Made by a program: the position numbers and the translations under genes. Of a stretch of 64,000 nucleotides of DNA, positions 36,192-49,660 are shown piece after piece (the stretch's first letter is position 1; each line of letters begins with the position of its first letter). The notes under the pieces are model-generated. The model was not told the DNA's origin and searched no databases. It worked only from the letters and a program-made list of their open reading frames with translations. Where the stretch lies: the NCBI GenBank assembly GCA_022577435.1, contig JAKOON010000011.1, positions 18,573,302 through 18,637,301 of the forward strand, read 5' to 3'. Source of the stretch: Embiotoca jacksoni (lineage: Eukaryota; Chordata; Actinopteri; Embiotocidae).

Positions 36192-38826
36192 CCGGTGAAT
36201 GTGCGCTTTTGTTTGTACATCATTTCTAATCATGACGCTCTGCTGACGATGATGCCAACGTTGAGGATTGTGTTAAACCAAACGTGAGCTCTAATCTGGA
36301 TGAGTTTACGACAGCTACTATTTCATTTTTTTAGTGGCTTGTGTGGGAATGTGGTGACCTAGATGCTTTATACCAGGTTTCCCGTTATGGTTTTGCTTGA
36401 ATGACGTCCAGCTGAGACTATTTTTAGACTTTACTGCTCCCACCTTTTGTTTTACAAGTCAGGGAGTTTATATGCAAAAGAAAAAAAAAGTATTTCTCCC
36501 TCTCCAAGAGGAAATATAGATTCTGTTCTGTTCTTCTACTGCTGCTTGTGTTGTGAGTATTGAACACTTTTAGAGTCAGGTCGCTGCTTCTGCTCTGACA
36601 TTCAGGAGTGACTCATGAACAGCGGGACATTGTCAAAGGGCACATACCATCAGCCAAATTGTTAACATCCCACAGAGGACCCTCCCACAGTCATATATAT
36701 TATATATGTTATTATAATAAAATGTCATACAACTTAAATACTCTGAATCAGAAAAAAAACATACATAGCATGAAAAACACTTCAATATTATTAAAAAGAT
36801 TTACAGGCCGTATGTAGGCAAAGCTGATATAAACTGGAAAAGCAATAGCACAGATGTTTGATGTGCAAGCAAGAAGTGTTCATTTGTAAAATCATTTGTA
36901 GCTTTATCCAGTCATGACAGGAGATTTACAGAAAAATCTCAAAGCTCACGAGATATTTGGCACCGAGTGTATGAGAGGGAGGAGAGAACGGAGGGAAAGA
37001 CAGGAAAGAGGTTGGTTAAAAAGGTTATCACAGCAAAGTGGAAAGGACTTCTTATGCTCTGTCACATGATGCAACACTGATACTAAAAATTCAGTTATTA
37101 AATGACTGTCGTCATGAATTTTCAGGGTTTATTGAACTGGAAACCTTTATTTTCTTTTTATCTATGAGCTGAAGATTGAAACAATATTTTACAGTAATGT
37201 TACAAGCTGGTACAAAACATTCATTTCTCTCTCAGCACATTTAACTTTTTTGCCACCGAGGTCGCCACATGAATCTGATGGTATTTAAAAATCAAACTTT
37301 TTCTGTGATGTAAGTGAAAATGCTTCCAGCTCTGTAAGACTTGCGTCATGACTTTTACATAAAAGTGACTTTGCGGCTATTTTTCAGAAGCATACTGAAT
37401 TACCGTCACAGTAACTTAAGGGGAGAGAAAGATTAAAGACTATTAAAGAAAATTAAAGATGATCAGTAATCAAGTGTTTTAAATGCCTTTAAGAAAGTCT
37501 GCGAGATGTAAAAATCGGAATATATTTCAACCTATTTTCTCGACATACTGTAATTACAGCCTGAAGCTTTCAGGGTTTTTTTTTCTGTTGCAGTTTTTTA
37601 GGTCTTCATTAAACCCTCAGCCAAAACAGAAGTGGATATCCATCTTTCTCTCACTCCAACAATCAGAAAGGATTACTGTATTTCACGGTAAATAAAATAT
37701 CAAGTAAGAGCCAGCTGGAATCATCTTTTAGTTGTAGAACTTAGTTTTTGTTATATGCACTGAATAAATAAACACATTTTAATTCAGTCAATTTTAATTG
37801 TATTATCATGCTAATAATGTAAAATATCAACGAAAACTGTGTTTGATTTTTAGGTTATGTTCCTGGTGCGTTTTTCTACGCCTTCCGTTATGACGCTCTT
37901 CAATTCAGGCGTAAAAAAAAACCATTTATAAAAACAATAATAACATCCTACTGTGATGAGAAGCATTAACGCAGAATCCACAAAGAGACCAGAATGAGAC
38001 ATTTTACAGGAAAATTGTATCAAGGGACTGTGGGTGGACCTGCTGAGCCATCTACCATAACAATAAAAAAACTATATATATATATGTTTTCCCTCCATCT
38101 CATTCATCCTCAGACCAGCGCGAGACAGGAGTGGCGTCATTCTGGTTGCCACGGTGTTTGGTCACGCTCTCGTGGAGCATTTCCAGTCGCGTCCTGGGAT
38201 GTAACATACAGCGTAACATTTTACTTTCCACCAGTGGCATTTTCTTGCTTTTCATATTGAGAAACCTCTTTAAACAGCTGCTTAAGCCTGTTCGTCACAG
38301 TGTGACATAAAGCCTGCGTCATTACTGAAACTGATGGAATTATGGGCATTTGCTTAGGATCATTTTAATGTGTTGTGTGTGTGTGTGTGTGTGCTGTTGA
38401 ACAAAAACTCAGAACCGCATGTTTACATTTCCATCCTGTGATGACTCCCCTCACATCTCTACCACCTACATTTCTGTTCGGGGGAAATTTAACAGGAATA
38501 AACGACCCGTTTGTTTACTCTCTATCCATTTACTCATCCACACCAACCACAGAGTCATCCATTGTCTGTGAGTGGGAGTTGATTTAAGTGGCACACTCAG
38601 ACAGCCGCTGCTACAACATCAGTTCAACCAGAAGAACCACCGCCTCATCGGGCTGTGTGTACAGACTCGTATCATATGGAAGACATATTTTTAGGCATAT
38701 ACAGTATGGATAAACTTGATTTGAGTTTGTTAAGCTTCATTGTAGTTGTTCTGTATGTCCACTGTAAATCCATTAAGAGCAATAAAAACATTCAGTTTAA
38801 TTAATAAAGATCTACACAGTCATCAC
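33691..38826. other. Intergenic, no gene found
   Basis: Contains short microsatellites at 36157-36188 (CA) and 38374-38393 (TG), and poly-A runs. No exon series or transposon was recognised. Confidence 0.5.
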
Positions 38827-39200
38827 AGTTTTAAGGTGGACACCCAAGATTTATGTCACCAATTCAGTATCCAACCAAATGGGAAACACGGTCACCTGAG
38901 TTATGGCCGGAAAAGAGCGTAATGACGTCACAGTCAAGTTGACCTTTGACCTTTTCGATATAAAATGTTTTCACATCATTTTATCCTGTTAGATATTTTG
39001 GTGAAATTCGGTCATGATAAGTGGATGAATTCTTAAGCTATAGCTGCAAATGAGTTTTGTGAGGGCACAGTGACCTTTGACCTTTAACCACCAAAACCAA
39101 AGCGGTTCATCCTTGAGTGGAAGTAAACGTTTGTGCCAAATTTTAAGAAATTGTATCCACTGATATTAAAACTTAAGAGAGTGATGAAGAAACTGATGAT
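38827..39200 (+). repeat. Dispersed repeat, copy B
   Basis: Begins CAGTTTTAAGGTGGACA and contains GTGACCTTTGACCTTTAACC, GTTCATCCTTGAGT and AACGTTTGTGCCAAATTTTA in the same order as the other copies. Confidence 0.75.
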
Positions 39201-40669
39201 GAAAACAAGGCGTGCCGGCCGATCGCTCAGTATTTGACAACTTGGCACAAATCCCAGTAGATCAGACAAGAGAAAAAGATTAGCATTTTTGCCAATTTCA
39301 AAGACAAAAAAAAAAGAGTAATAGAGGGAGGAACGTTATTGTATTGAGAAATTGTCGGAATTGTAACCTTAAACCTGATCGTGCTTTGCGTAAAGGGTGA
39401 GGTGGCCTTCCTGGTAGAACCTCTGCTTTAATTTTGCATGGTTATTTTTAGTCTCAAAGTTCAGCAAAATGTTGTTTTTTCATTCATACCATGCTGAGTA
39501 GGAGAAGAGGGATTGCTAGTTTAAATATTATTTTAGGTTGCTGGCATTTACAGCTTCAACTGAATCATCAGTTTCATTTAAAGTAACAGGACATGCAATT
39601 GAAATTAAACTGGAAACACTCAAACTGTCTCTTTCCAGTGTGTAGGTAATGAAACGGCATCCACTGAAAAGTGCTGACTCGTGATATTTTTTTAAGATTT
39701 TCAGAAAGTAGAAAAGGATATTAGAGAGGATGTTTTACGAGAAATCCATCCCAGATGTTACCTTTCTTAAACGTGGTTTCCGTAAATGGTTTTGTGACAC
39801 TAAGGTTTCTTTGATTCCTCAAATATTTTTCCACTTGTCACAAATTCTTTCCAGACTCTCAAAATGATGAATAAAAAAAAGATATTCACAACATGCTGCA
39901 TAAATCTATTAAAATGAATACATTTATTTTAAATGATAGGACTTAAAAAATAACTGTCATCATGTTGCCCTCCTCTCATACTTCAATGATTGCTGTGACC
40001 ACTTAGCAGCTTTTTTAAAGCACAAAGCTACAGTCTGTTGACTTAAGTTATACACAGACCAGTTCTTAAGCCAGTAGGGAGTACAAAGAGGGATTATGTT
40101 GCCAGTCCCTGGTTCCTGTTTTCTAATTTTACATCAGGAAAAAAAAAGGAGAAGAAGAGTTTCCTGACTGCATCCTGAGGGATCAAGCCCTGGTTGCTAA
40201 GAGACTAATGGAAAGTCAGGGGCTTAAGGAATGGCAGGAGTGAGTCACTGACAAAGGAAAACTGAGTATGTAAGTGGAAGAAAGACAAAATACAAAAAGA
40301 GGGAATGGTTCTAAATTGTCAAGCTTTAAATCATTATGAAAAAACAAAACAGTAACTGTGTTAATTACTTCTTTTGGTCAAGCAAACATCTGAAAACTTG
40401 TTCGTGCATGTGTAGAAAATTCCTCCATTAATCATGTCCCGTCTTGGCTGACAGTTTTATTGATCAGTCTCCAACTGCAAAAATATCCAAATGAATTCAA
40501 GACACAACTCGAGACTTATGGAGGTTCATCCTTTCTATAATTAGACGCCATAAAACAGGACACTCTACCTATGAAAAATGTCATCCGTAGTTCTTGATTT
40601 CCCTCTGGAACTTTAATGAGTTTATTGGACCTCCTTCTGGTGACGTTAAGCTCAAGCAGTTATGCGTCT

Positions 40670-40820
40670 GTATCTGTGCAGCGCGTCTTTGATTAAGTGT
40701 TGCCGAGCAGAGAAAAGAGAAAGACGAGCGAGTGAGCAGCACATTACGCAGGACTTGGCCCTCGCAGCGCTATTAATGTCCTATCGATGCCACGACGACG
40801 GGGCCGCATTCGTGAAGGTT
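40670..40820. promoter_or_regulatory. CpG cluster in the gene-free interval
   Basis: About 14 CpG dinucleotides in 150 bases (for example GCAGCGCGTC, GACGAGCGAG, CACGACGACGGGG), whereas the flanks are CpG-poor. It includes CTTTGATTAAG and CTATTAATG. It may be an enhancer or a start site of a non-coding RNA; no exon was found. Confidence 0.3.
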
Positions 40821-40859
40821 TTAACTAATTCATGGGCAGAAACTCATTTTAACAGAGTG

Positions 40860-41190
40860 GCAGAACAAACTGGACCAAAGTCAAAAGTCAAAATAAACCT
40901 GCAGTGCAGGCAGAGGCCCAGAAAGGGCAACGCAGGACCAAAATAAAACAAGAAGACTGATATACAGGGACAATAAACAGCTGGAACGATGAGCACAAAG
41001 GACAACAAGAACTGGTTGAGGAGGGTTGGAGAAGGCAGACTGATCACACATGCAGGTGGGAGGACAATTAGACAAGTGTGAACAATCAGAGTGCTGCAGG
41101 CAATCACAAAGGCGAAGGAAGTGAAGACATCTGAAAAGAGACTCGGCGGTGAGAACAAAATAAAACAGGAATGAAATGTAGAAATGTGCA
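40860..41190. repeat. A-rich dispersed repeat
   Basis: Polypurine, A-rich segment with GACAATAAACAGCTGG, AACTGGTTGAGG and ACAATCAGAGTG. It is similar in style to segments near 29335-29690 and 51225-51400 and may be an old non-autonomous element. Boundaries and class are uncertain. Confidence 0.35.
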
Positions 41191-41710
41191 AGAAAAAAAA
41201 AAAGGAAAGCTAAAATACTAGCAATGCCTTGAAAAGTCACTTGTAAGAATAAACAGCTATTAGAAGATGTTTTAAGAAAGATGTTGTCGGTGAACTAGTG
41301 TAAATCCAGGCTCCACATTCACAACCTGGCAGAACACGCTGACGTTCAGTGTTGTACGGTGTCGAGTATCACGGGCGAGGAAGAGACGTGTCCCTGTTAA
41401 GTATGATTAACCGAATCTGCAAGGTCTTTCCTTGACATTTACAGGGGAGGGAGGAGGAGAGGAAGGGTGTGTGTTACAGAGCTGCTTTTGTGAAAACATG
41501 AATTTAGGTAGCTTGCTCTCAACACACCACAGATGAATAAAAGAGCCGTTGTGCACAGAAAGACAATAAGATGAAGGGAGAACTAAAGTAGGAATAAGCA
41601 CAAACAAGTTTAAACTATTCTCATTGCCAGAACTTCCCAGATATCAAATATCTAGAAACCTGTATGTGTTTTTTTTCTACATTGTGGAGCTGTGACAGCT
41701 TGATTTACGT

Positions 41711-41745
<35 letters not shown>

Positions 41746-43923
41746 AGCCTATAATGAGGCATTTCAGCAAACAAGCGAGTACTGTGCAAGTTGCAAAACA
41801 GCTTCACTGTGCTGTTGCAAAAGAAGCCATTGAAATAAAGTTCAAACTGAGGGAAAACAGGCCTTTAAAAACCTCCAATATATCCACGGTGGGCGCTGGC
41901 AGATTTCAAAAAGTCAAAGGAGACATGGAGCACAAAGCTTTTACATGATTTAATGTTTTACTTAAATTTCAAGAGATTAGTAGTGTCCCTGTTGTTTTAT
42001 AAAAGGCACAAAAAAAAGAAAGAGAGGAGACCTGAAGTGTTTGCGAGTTCCTGTGTACCTGCACATTTTTTAAACCACCATTTAAGTCCTGTATACATGT
42101 GGGACGCAGTGTCTGAGACAGAAATAGATCCACAGGAAGAGAAAGCAGTCACACAGTGGAAAAAGCTCATTTGTCATCACCAAGCTTTTTACGAGGCTTC
42201 TGCGGCTACTACAGCACATTCAAAGCCACTTATTCCACCGTCGCCCAACCACGGATCATATAAACCTTCTAAAGTACTTTTCTAACAAGGACTTTAAAAG
42301 AGAACCGCGGAGGAGCTGAGTGAAGACCAAAACTGCACGGCCGGACTTTCCAAAATCCTCCACAGTCTCACCCGCCGCACGCTTGCTTCCGACGATGTAA
42401 CCGAAGTGACTGCATATGTAGATTTCACCCCAGAGGAACAGCGATCAACCAAGAATACACAAAAGGGTTAAAAAATAAACAAATGTACACAATCATTAGC
42501 TATCTTTTTTCAAAGGAATTAATTCCAGGATTACAGTAATAGACATCACGTTTGATAATGACTACCGGATACCTTTTCTCTACAATTAAGACATTGAGGT
42601 TTTTACCAGAATTTTTTTTACTGTTTTTAATTTTAATGATGTGTTTTGTTGACTGACTGATATTTTAATCCACAGGAAATGCAAGGCCGGGACGAATGCA
42701 CGGCCCATCATGACATTCCTAAACAAACTGACTCTTGTTGACTCATTTGCGTCATCGCCCCTCTGATGAGGTGTTGAACTTCTGCTATTTGGAAAGTCTT
42801 TGCCCTCCGTTGGATAACTGCAATTTAACCACCGCGGTGAAAAGATTAGCGATGGATTCTTTCAGTGCTCAGGAGTCTGAAATAGCACCAAAGCAGCTGC
42901 TATCACAAGTGAATGAGACCTCACTGAACTCGTGTTTACTGACTGATTTTTGATTTACTCTCTGACTTACAGTTTTGATTTGGTGGAAGTCAAGAATTTT
43001 TTTAAATCTCGATTGGCCTGCTGATTGGGACAAAGACACTTATTGTATTTAAAAATGCTCCCAAGCTGTCTCATATTTGTCGGGCCAAACACACATTGGA
43101 TGACTTAAAGCAAATTCTGCGAAGCTTATTTAACTGAATTTGAAATTACATTCCAATGTAGCAATGAGCTTGTCGATTGCAATCAACCAAACCGGTCTCA
43201 CGCTGCCCTTTCTAAGTTTGCTAGATAATCTGTTGCCGCAAACCGCACAAGAAAATGCAAAAGACCCGCTTTCGAAACCAGTGTTTGGTTTGTCCCTTCA
43301 GGAATATTTCATTTCTGCCAACAGATACCCCAAAATCCCACTGGTGCTTTAAACTGCTTTTAAAATTACAAGAGGCCCGATCCATTTTGTAATTGTGTGG
43401 TTTTGATTTGAGATGTGTTAAGATTTACTCTGCCCACCTAGTGCTCATTATAAATGGACCGTATCCCTGCTATGCATCACTTCATGTATCCCTAAGGGAG
43501 TCTTTGATTTGCATACAAGTGGAAATTTCATGTTCATTTTTCTTGCAGTAAATCTCGTTTGACTTTTGTGAAGCTTACAACAATAAAGTGTCAAAAACAA
43601 AGTGTTTGCAATATATGTCCAGAAATGCGAGCACTATAAAGACCATCTCAGTCACTGACTTGTTGTTTTCACAAGTACACATTAACATTTTGACACTTTA
43701 AAAATGGGAACAGAAAATGTATTAATGTGTTGAAAATTAGCGGTCATTCATACAAAATGAAACTGGCATTACGCAAGTTCACTCCTGTATTACTGAGGCC
43801 GTCCTTTCCTGACCCACTCGTCCTCATCTTTGCATTATGATGTTTTGGTTTATAATGTTTGCTGCCCATCCTCTCTGGCAGCCAGACCATCCTTTCTTCT
43901 ATTTTTACATCAACTTTACAATG

Positions 43924-43959
<36 letters not shown>

Positions 43960-46042
43960 CTGGCCACCTGTGAATGTAGCATTAAAGAATTAATGGTGTA
44001 CAATCACAGGATGTGGGCTAAAGCCAGCAGAGAACAGCTGTTTACGCGTCAGCTTCTGATCCTGTGTGACAGCACCACCCACGACCCCCCCGCCTCCTCC
44101 ACCCCCCAGACACACACCATATGGAGTGATGAGACAGTGATGAGGAGAGGAAACTAGTCATTCATATGTCAGAGAGTAACCTGCCTCAACAAAACCAGAG
44201 CTGCTCCCACTGGCATCGCTCCGAGGTTAAACCTCTCCCTGGTGTTTTTGGCTCTTACAGACACGTAGGTGTCTCTCAGAGATAGTTGCCAAGATGTCCT
44301 TTGTTTGTTAATCACAAACCTAAAAGGATGTTAGAGTATTTCAAGTGCTGCTGTGAGTTTGTTTAACAGTCACCACTCAAAAAACACTTCATGCAGCTAT
44401 AAACAGTGGCCAAGATCCTAGTGTATGTTTTTCCATCCTACTACGCATGTGCACACTTAGTTTCACTAATTTAAAGGATTTAAAAAAAAAAAATGTATGT
44501 ACCACTTAATACAGAGAAAATTAATTAGGGGCAAAACAAACCCTTCTTATTACCAGGGCGTTAAATACTCCCATTGAGTCACAGCCGTTGGCGCCAGAGA
44601 TACGAAGAAGGAGCCCTTTGGTGTCCAAGACAAACATACTGGGTACCTTATGTCTTAGAGGGGAAGTCTGCATGTAAGAGGAGGTTGGACCAAACAAACT
44701 CAGGATTTTCACCCAGGAAACCAGTGTTCGAGTTCATGATTAAACAAAAGGCAACACAGATTTCTGCACGTTGTGTGTAAGACGTAAACGGCTTTGATAA
44801 AACGTAGATATTTGATGCCGTGGGGACTGTAATATTTCACGCACTCTGAATGAGAAGATGTTTCCTTGTTCTAATTCCCTGTCCTAAGTCCATATGTCTG
44901 CTATTTACTCTCACCCCCATTGTCCCATTTCTTATAATAAAACTTAAATAGCTTTTTAAAAAAAAAAAGAAAACCTTAAATTGGGTTTAATTCATTAACT
45001 AACTAATTTCAATGAATATGTGGAGTATTTATTCTGAAAACACGCAAAAAATTGCATCTCCATTAATATAATCAGCAGTAGTAGTAGCAGTTATAGTAGT
45101 AGTAGTAGTAGAGGTATCAGTGATTGTTGTAGTCGCAGCAGTGCACTTACTTGAGCCCTACTTTCTTTGTCTTCCTCCAGCATTAAGTTGCTCAGACTTG
45201 GCTGACGCATAAATTCTCCGGGAGATTCACTTTGCAGATGTGTGACTCACAGCCAAGATGGAAACTGCTGCAGCCCCCTTTCAGCTCATCATTCTTAGTG
45301 ATGGAAGACAAACTTTAAACAATTCACCTCTGATTCATTCATCCTGCCAAAATATTTCTATCTCTGCAAATGAGGTATTCGTGGGTGAGATCTTTTCCAA
45401 ATGTGTCTCAGATTAATGTTACGTAATCAGTGTTTGTATCCTAATCTTCTGCATATTGACAGTTGTACCTATTTGGATCTCATTTCACAGGCCTGGCAAA
45501 AGACAGCGATGTTTGAAATCTGTTTTCTGTTTGTCTCTAAGGAGGAACAAAGACACTTCTGGTTTGCAGCTGAAACTTTGTACAACACTGACTGAACAAA
45601 CACAGCTGCGTGTTTTTCTCTGTTTAAATTGCCATCTTTATCACTAAACCACACTGGATACACCGCCAGGAATATTATGGAAGTTATATGACATAAACAC
45701 CAATAAGCAAAAGCTCACTACTATTTCTACATGGTTTTCTAGGTGCAAGTTGATGGACACAATCTATTTTTCCATAAGCAGAGAAAAACACATGGCACTG
45801 CTCACACTATTTACAACAAATCAAAAGAACAGGTCCAAAAATGGAAAGCAAGAAAAGGTGAAAGACTGATTGGTTGGTGTTAAATTGTTACATAACTAAA
45901 TAACTGTGACAGAGAAATGGAAAATGGAGAAATCATTGGGCTGTGGCAAACACCTGCAGATTCAGCTCAGTACACCTAATCCACATATAAACCTTGCATT
46001 GATTAGTGCATGTGGGCTATGTTTGTCTAAGAGGCAGGGAGT

Positions 46043-46074
<32 letters not shown>

Positions 46075-46259
46075 TTCATGCCCGTACGTGCAGTTCAGGA
46101 AATGTAAGGGATCAAATTTGTGTCATAATAGTTTAAACAAAATGACTAAAGAATAGAATAAATTACATGAACTGAATCAAAATAAATTGAAAGCAAATAA
46201 ATTTGCTCAAAAGGCAGAAATTAGCCTGAATTAATATCATATAAAAGTTGTACATTTAA
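41191..46259. other. Intergenic, no gene found
   Basis: Holds (CA)n at 41714-41741, a 32-base poly-T (43925-43956), an (AGT)n patch near 45074-45113 and (TG)n at 46048-46075. Nothing coding could be supported. Confidence 0.5.
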
Positions 46260-46640
46260 TCAGGATCTTCTCGCCTCTCTTTAACTGTGACCTCTCACGT
46301 CTGTCCCGTTCTTGCAAACGTGTTATTTCAGTAACAATTTGAGGGAAATTCTTCAACTTTGGCACAAACATTCATTCAATTAATTCAATTTTGGGGGTTA
46401 AAGGTTAAGTGTAATGTGACAACACATGCATCCCCTATTTTGAATGTGATATCAGGAGCGACTTGAGGGAATTTCTTCAAAATGTGACAAACGTTCACTT
46501 GGTCCCAAAGATCGTTAGATTTATTCAATGTCGTAACTCCGGGGCAGACGGGGAGATTGTGACCATATTTCACATTTGGTCAGATGCTAAATTGTTGACA
46601 TTAATCTTGGTTGTCCACCTTCGAACTGTTGTGATTGTGT
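46260..46640 (-). repeat. Dispersed repeat, copy C (inverted)
   Basis: On the minus strand it reads CAGTTCGAAGGTGGACA, then GGTCACAATCTCCCC, AACGTTTGTCACATTTTGAA and GCAAGAACGGGACAGACG. It is the reverse orientation of copies A, B and D. Confidence 0.75.
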
Positions 46641-48791
46641 AGATATTCAGTGCTGTCAGCTTGAAGACGTGTTCGTGAATTCCTCACGAACATCTTGGAT
46701 AAATATGGATGTAAACTGCAACTCGACTGGTTGGTGGACGCAGACAAGTTTTAAAATGTTTTGGTTTGGAATTTATTCATTATGAATTTCAAAGTTTACA
46801 GGTTTTTCTGACCATGAAATGTCAACCTGGATTCTACTATTTTTCTAGTTTGTTATAAATCATTTGTGTAGATTTGGCACACATTTCTCTCTCATGACAT
46901 CACTGTCCTCTTTGCAGGGATCTGAGAACATGGTGACATTGCACCAAAACCCATCATTACAGGAAAACACAGTATGTAACCAGGGCAACTATGTTGGGTA
47001 AGTGTTGAACAAGGAAGTTTGTTTACCGAGTGAAAACTACGTTTACCACAAACACTTTGGGAAATGTGTTAATACCTTTAGCTAGAGCCTCGGGGCTTGT
47101 TTGAAACCTGAAGAAATGACTTACCAACCAGGTCTCCGTCTGACTTCTCACAGATGTTGCCGCAACTTGGATGGCCAAACTCGAAAAATAAATAGTAAAT
47201 AAAGTGATCAGATCAGTCAGAATTAAAAAGAAACTGCACGACTGAATGCTGAAATGTTCCATGTTGTGATTTCAGGTTGCAACGAACAGACATGCTGTAA
47301 AACAGACAGAAAGTGAAAATGTCTTTTCAGAGAAGCCAGCTGATGATCAGCTGATCCAAGCTGGATAAATTACTTCACGTTAAGCCTGATTCCACACTTT
47401 GATCTCCATTTAAGGATAGGTATTCTACAATGCTTTTCAGCTGTCGCTGCGCAAAAATCAGTGATGGAGTTTCCATTTGAAATCTTCCCGCTCCTCTTTG
47501 ATCATAAATTAAACTAGCGGTGAAATATACTTTGAGATTTGACAAAATTGCTGACAATGACATCCAGTATTTCTGGGTCTTACAGCAACTATCCAGACAG
47601 CCCGAATCCTTACGCGTCAAGCTTCTCTTGATTCTGCCCCAGCCCGTACGCTCCAAGCCGTGGTGTTAAGATAATCCAACCCCCCCTTCCCCCCCATGGC
47701 AGATAGATGAGTAGTTTGATTTATCCGGCGAGGTTAAGAGGCATTGTGGCTCAGGCTGTGTTGTACGGTGGTAAACAAAGCTAGGTCAGAAGGTACAGCA
47801 GCAAACGGGATCACAGGTAATTGAATATTTTCTCACGATACAGTTGGATGGATTAAAGTTTACTCGTGGGTGTGAGCCAACATTTCCCTCGTGTGTTTCG
47901 TCTCCTTTATGGCGTCTAGTCGTAAGAGTCTCTCTGTTTATCTGCAGCTTCAAGAGCTCCAGATTTGCTGTGTATCTGGAGATCAGGATGAAAGAAACAG
48001 AGGGAAGAGAGACAGATTGACTGTGTCAGTTGTTAGTGTCATTTCTGTCTTCTCTTGAGGAAACCTCATTACTACGCTGTGATTTCACTCTTGGAGCTGC
48101 AGGACGTTGGTAACACGTAAAAACTGCTTCTGCTTTATTTTACTCTTACAGACACTTGGGAAATTTACATGAAGCCCAGGTTGCCAAAGGGTTTGTGACA
48201 CTATCAATGGAACTCGTTGTAAATGTAAAGAATGTGTGTATTCACGACCGTTGCCACAGGCTGATGATGTTGTCTCGCCAATCCACGAAATCAGTTATCT
48301 GAGGAGAAAATGACATATTTGTCATTTTCAAAGTTCCCGTGCTTAGAAATATGCAAGGAAGATAACACTCAGTGTGTGTGTCATTTTTTCACAGCCATGG
48401 ATCATCCTTCCTGTAATTATGCCTGTCATTTTATCCAGTTTTCTGTTGGGTTGTTTTGTATTCCTACATGGCTTCCAGGGCAACACATGTCTATATAAAA
48501 AAAAAAGGGAAACTGCCTCCAAAAGAGTTGCTTTTTTTGTCTTTTTTCAAGTTCGCCAAAGACTTGTGTCTGTAGCATCACCAGATGGGGGATTTCTGTA
48601 CAAAATCGGTTTCCACCGTGACGACAGTGATCACTCTCCTTGCCTTGTATGGACTCCACATGATAATATCTGTGATATCATGTGAACCAGCCTGAGAGTC
48701 AAACAAGATTCAGGAACAATGAAAAGACGTGCTGTGGTGTCATCACGAGCTTGATTCACTTCCACTGTTTCACTTCCCCACTTTACATAAC

Positions 48792-48851
<60 letters not shown>

Positions 48852-49362
48852 TAATGCCGGTTCACCACAAACGGCTCATTACTGTTAATCAAGGCACACA
48901 ATCAACAGTGTAAAGTACAGAGGGAGGAGACAAGTGTTACAAGTTGTGGTGAGTGTGCGTAGCTGACAACGGCACGGTGGAAACTCCACAGAGAAGTCTG
49001 GACCACTTCAGACAGGAAAAAAAAAACTGTACATGACATGATGTTATGGTAGCGGCTTGGATGAAAATATCAATCTGAGTTTCGGGTTTTATGAGTTCTC
49101 AGATAAACAGCAACCAGCGCAGTGTTTTCTAAAGTGTTGCCATGGGTTCACGTCCATGACTGCCCAGACTCATGATGCATGTAGTGAAGACTGAAGGATT
49201 ACGCGTTCATGTTTGGCCAACGGAGCCGATTCTGATTCACGACAGCAGACGATGCCTCAAATTAATGTTGCTGCAGAGACACTACAAATTTTAAAACGTG
49301 GATGTTTCACACACATTGTCAACCAGACAGCCTGGAAGATCTATATTATTTATCTAGCGGCA
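46641..49362. other. Intergenic, no gene found
   Basis: A (CA)n microsatellite occupies 48797-48849. I see no exon, mobile element or RNA gene in the rest. Confidence 0.5.
48797..48849. repeat. (CA)n microsatellite, 53 bp
   Basis: Uninterrupted dinucleotide repeat in the gene-free interval. Confidence 0.99.
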
Positions 49363-49660
49363 CAGTTTCAAGGTGGACACTGAAGAGTGTCAAAAAAATA
49401 AATGTGAACTATGGTCACAATCTCCCCTTCTGTGCCTGAGCGATGGTATAAAACAAGATTCACGGAAGGGACGGACATGAGATCACACTGATCTTTGACC
49501 ACAAAAATCGAATCAGATCATCCTTAGGGCCGAATGAACGTTTGTGCCAAATTTGAAGTAATTTACTTCAGCTGTTCTTGAGTTATTGTGTTCATGAGAA
49601 TGAACAACCCAATAACATAATGTTAAGGCTGTCGCTAACAGAAAGCCATAAAACGTGCAC
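49363..49660 (+). repeat. Dispersed repeat, copy D
   Basis: Begins CAGTTTCAAGGTGGACA, then GGTCACAATCTCCCC, TTTGACCACAAAAATCGAAT, AACGTTTGTGCCAAATTTGA and TTCATGAGAATGAAC. It is the best-preserved copy of this family in the window. Confidence 0.75.
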
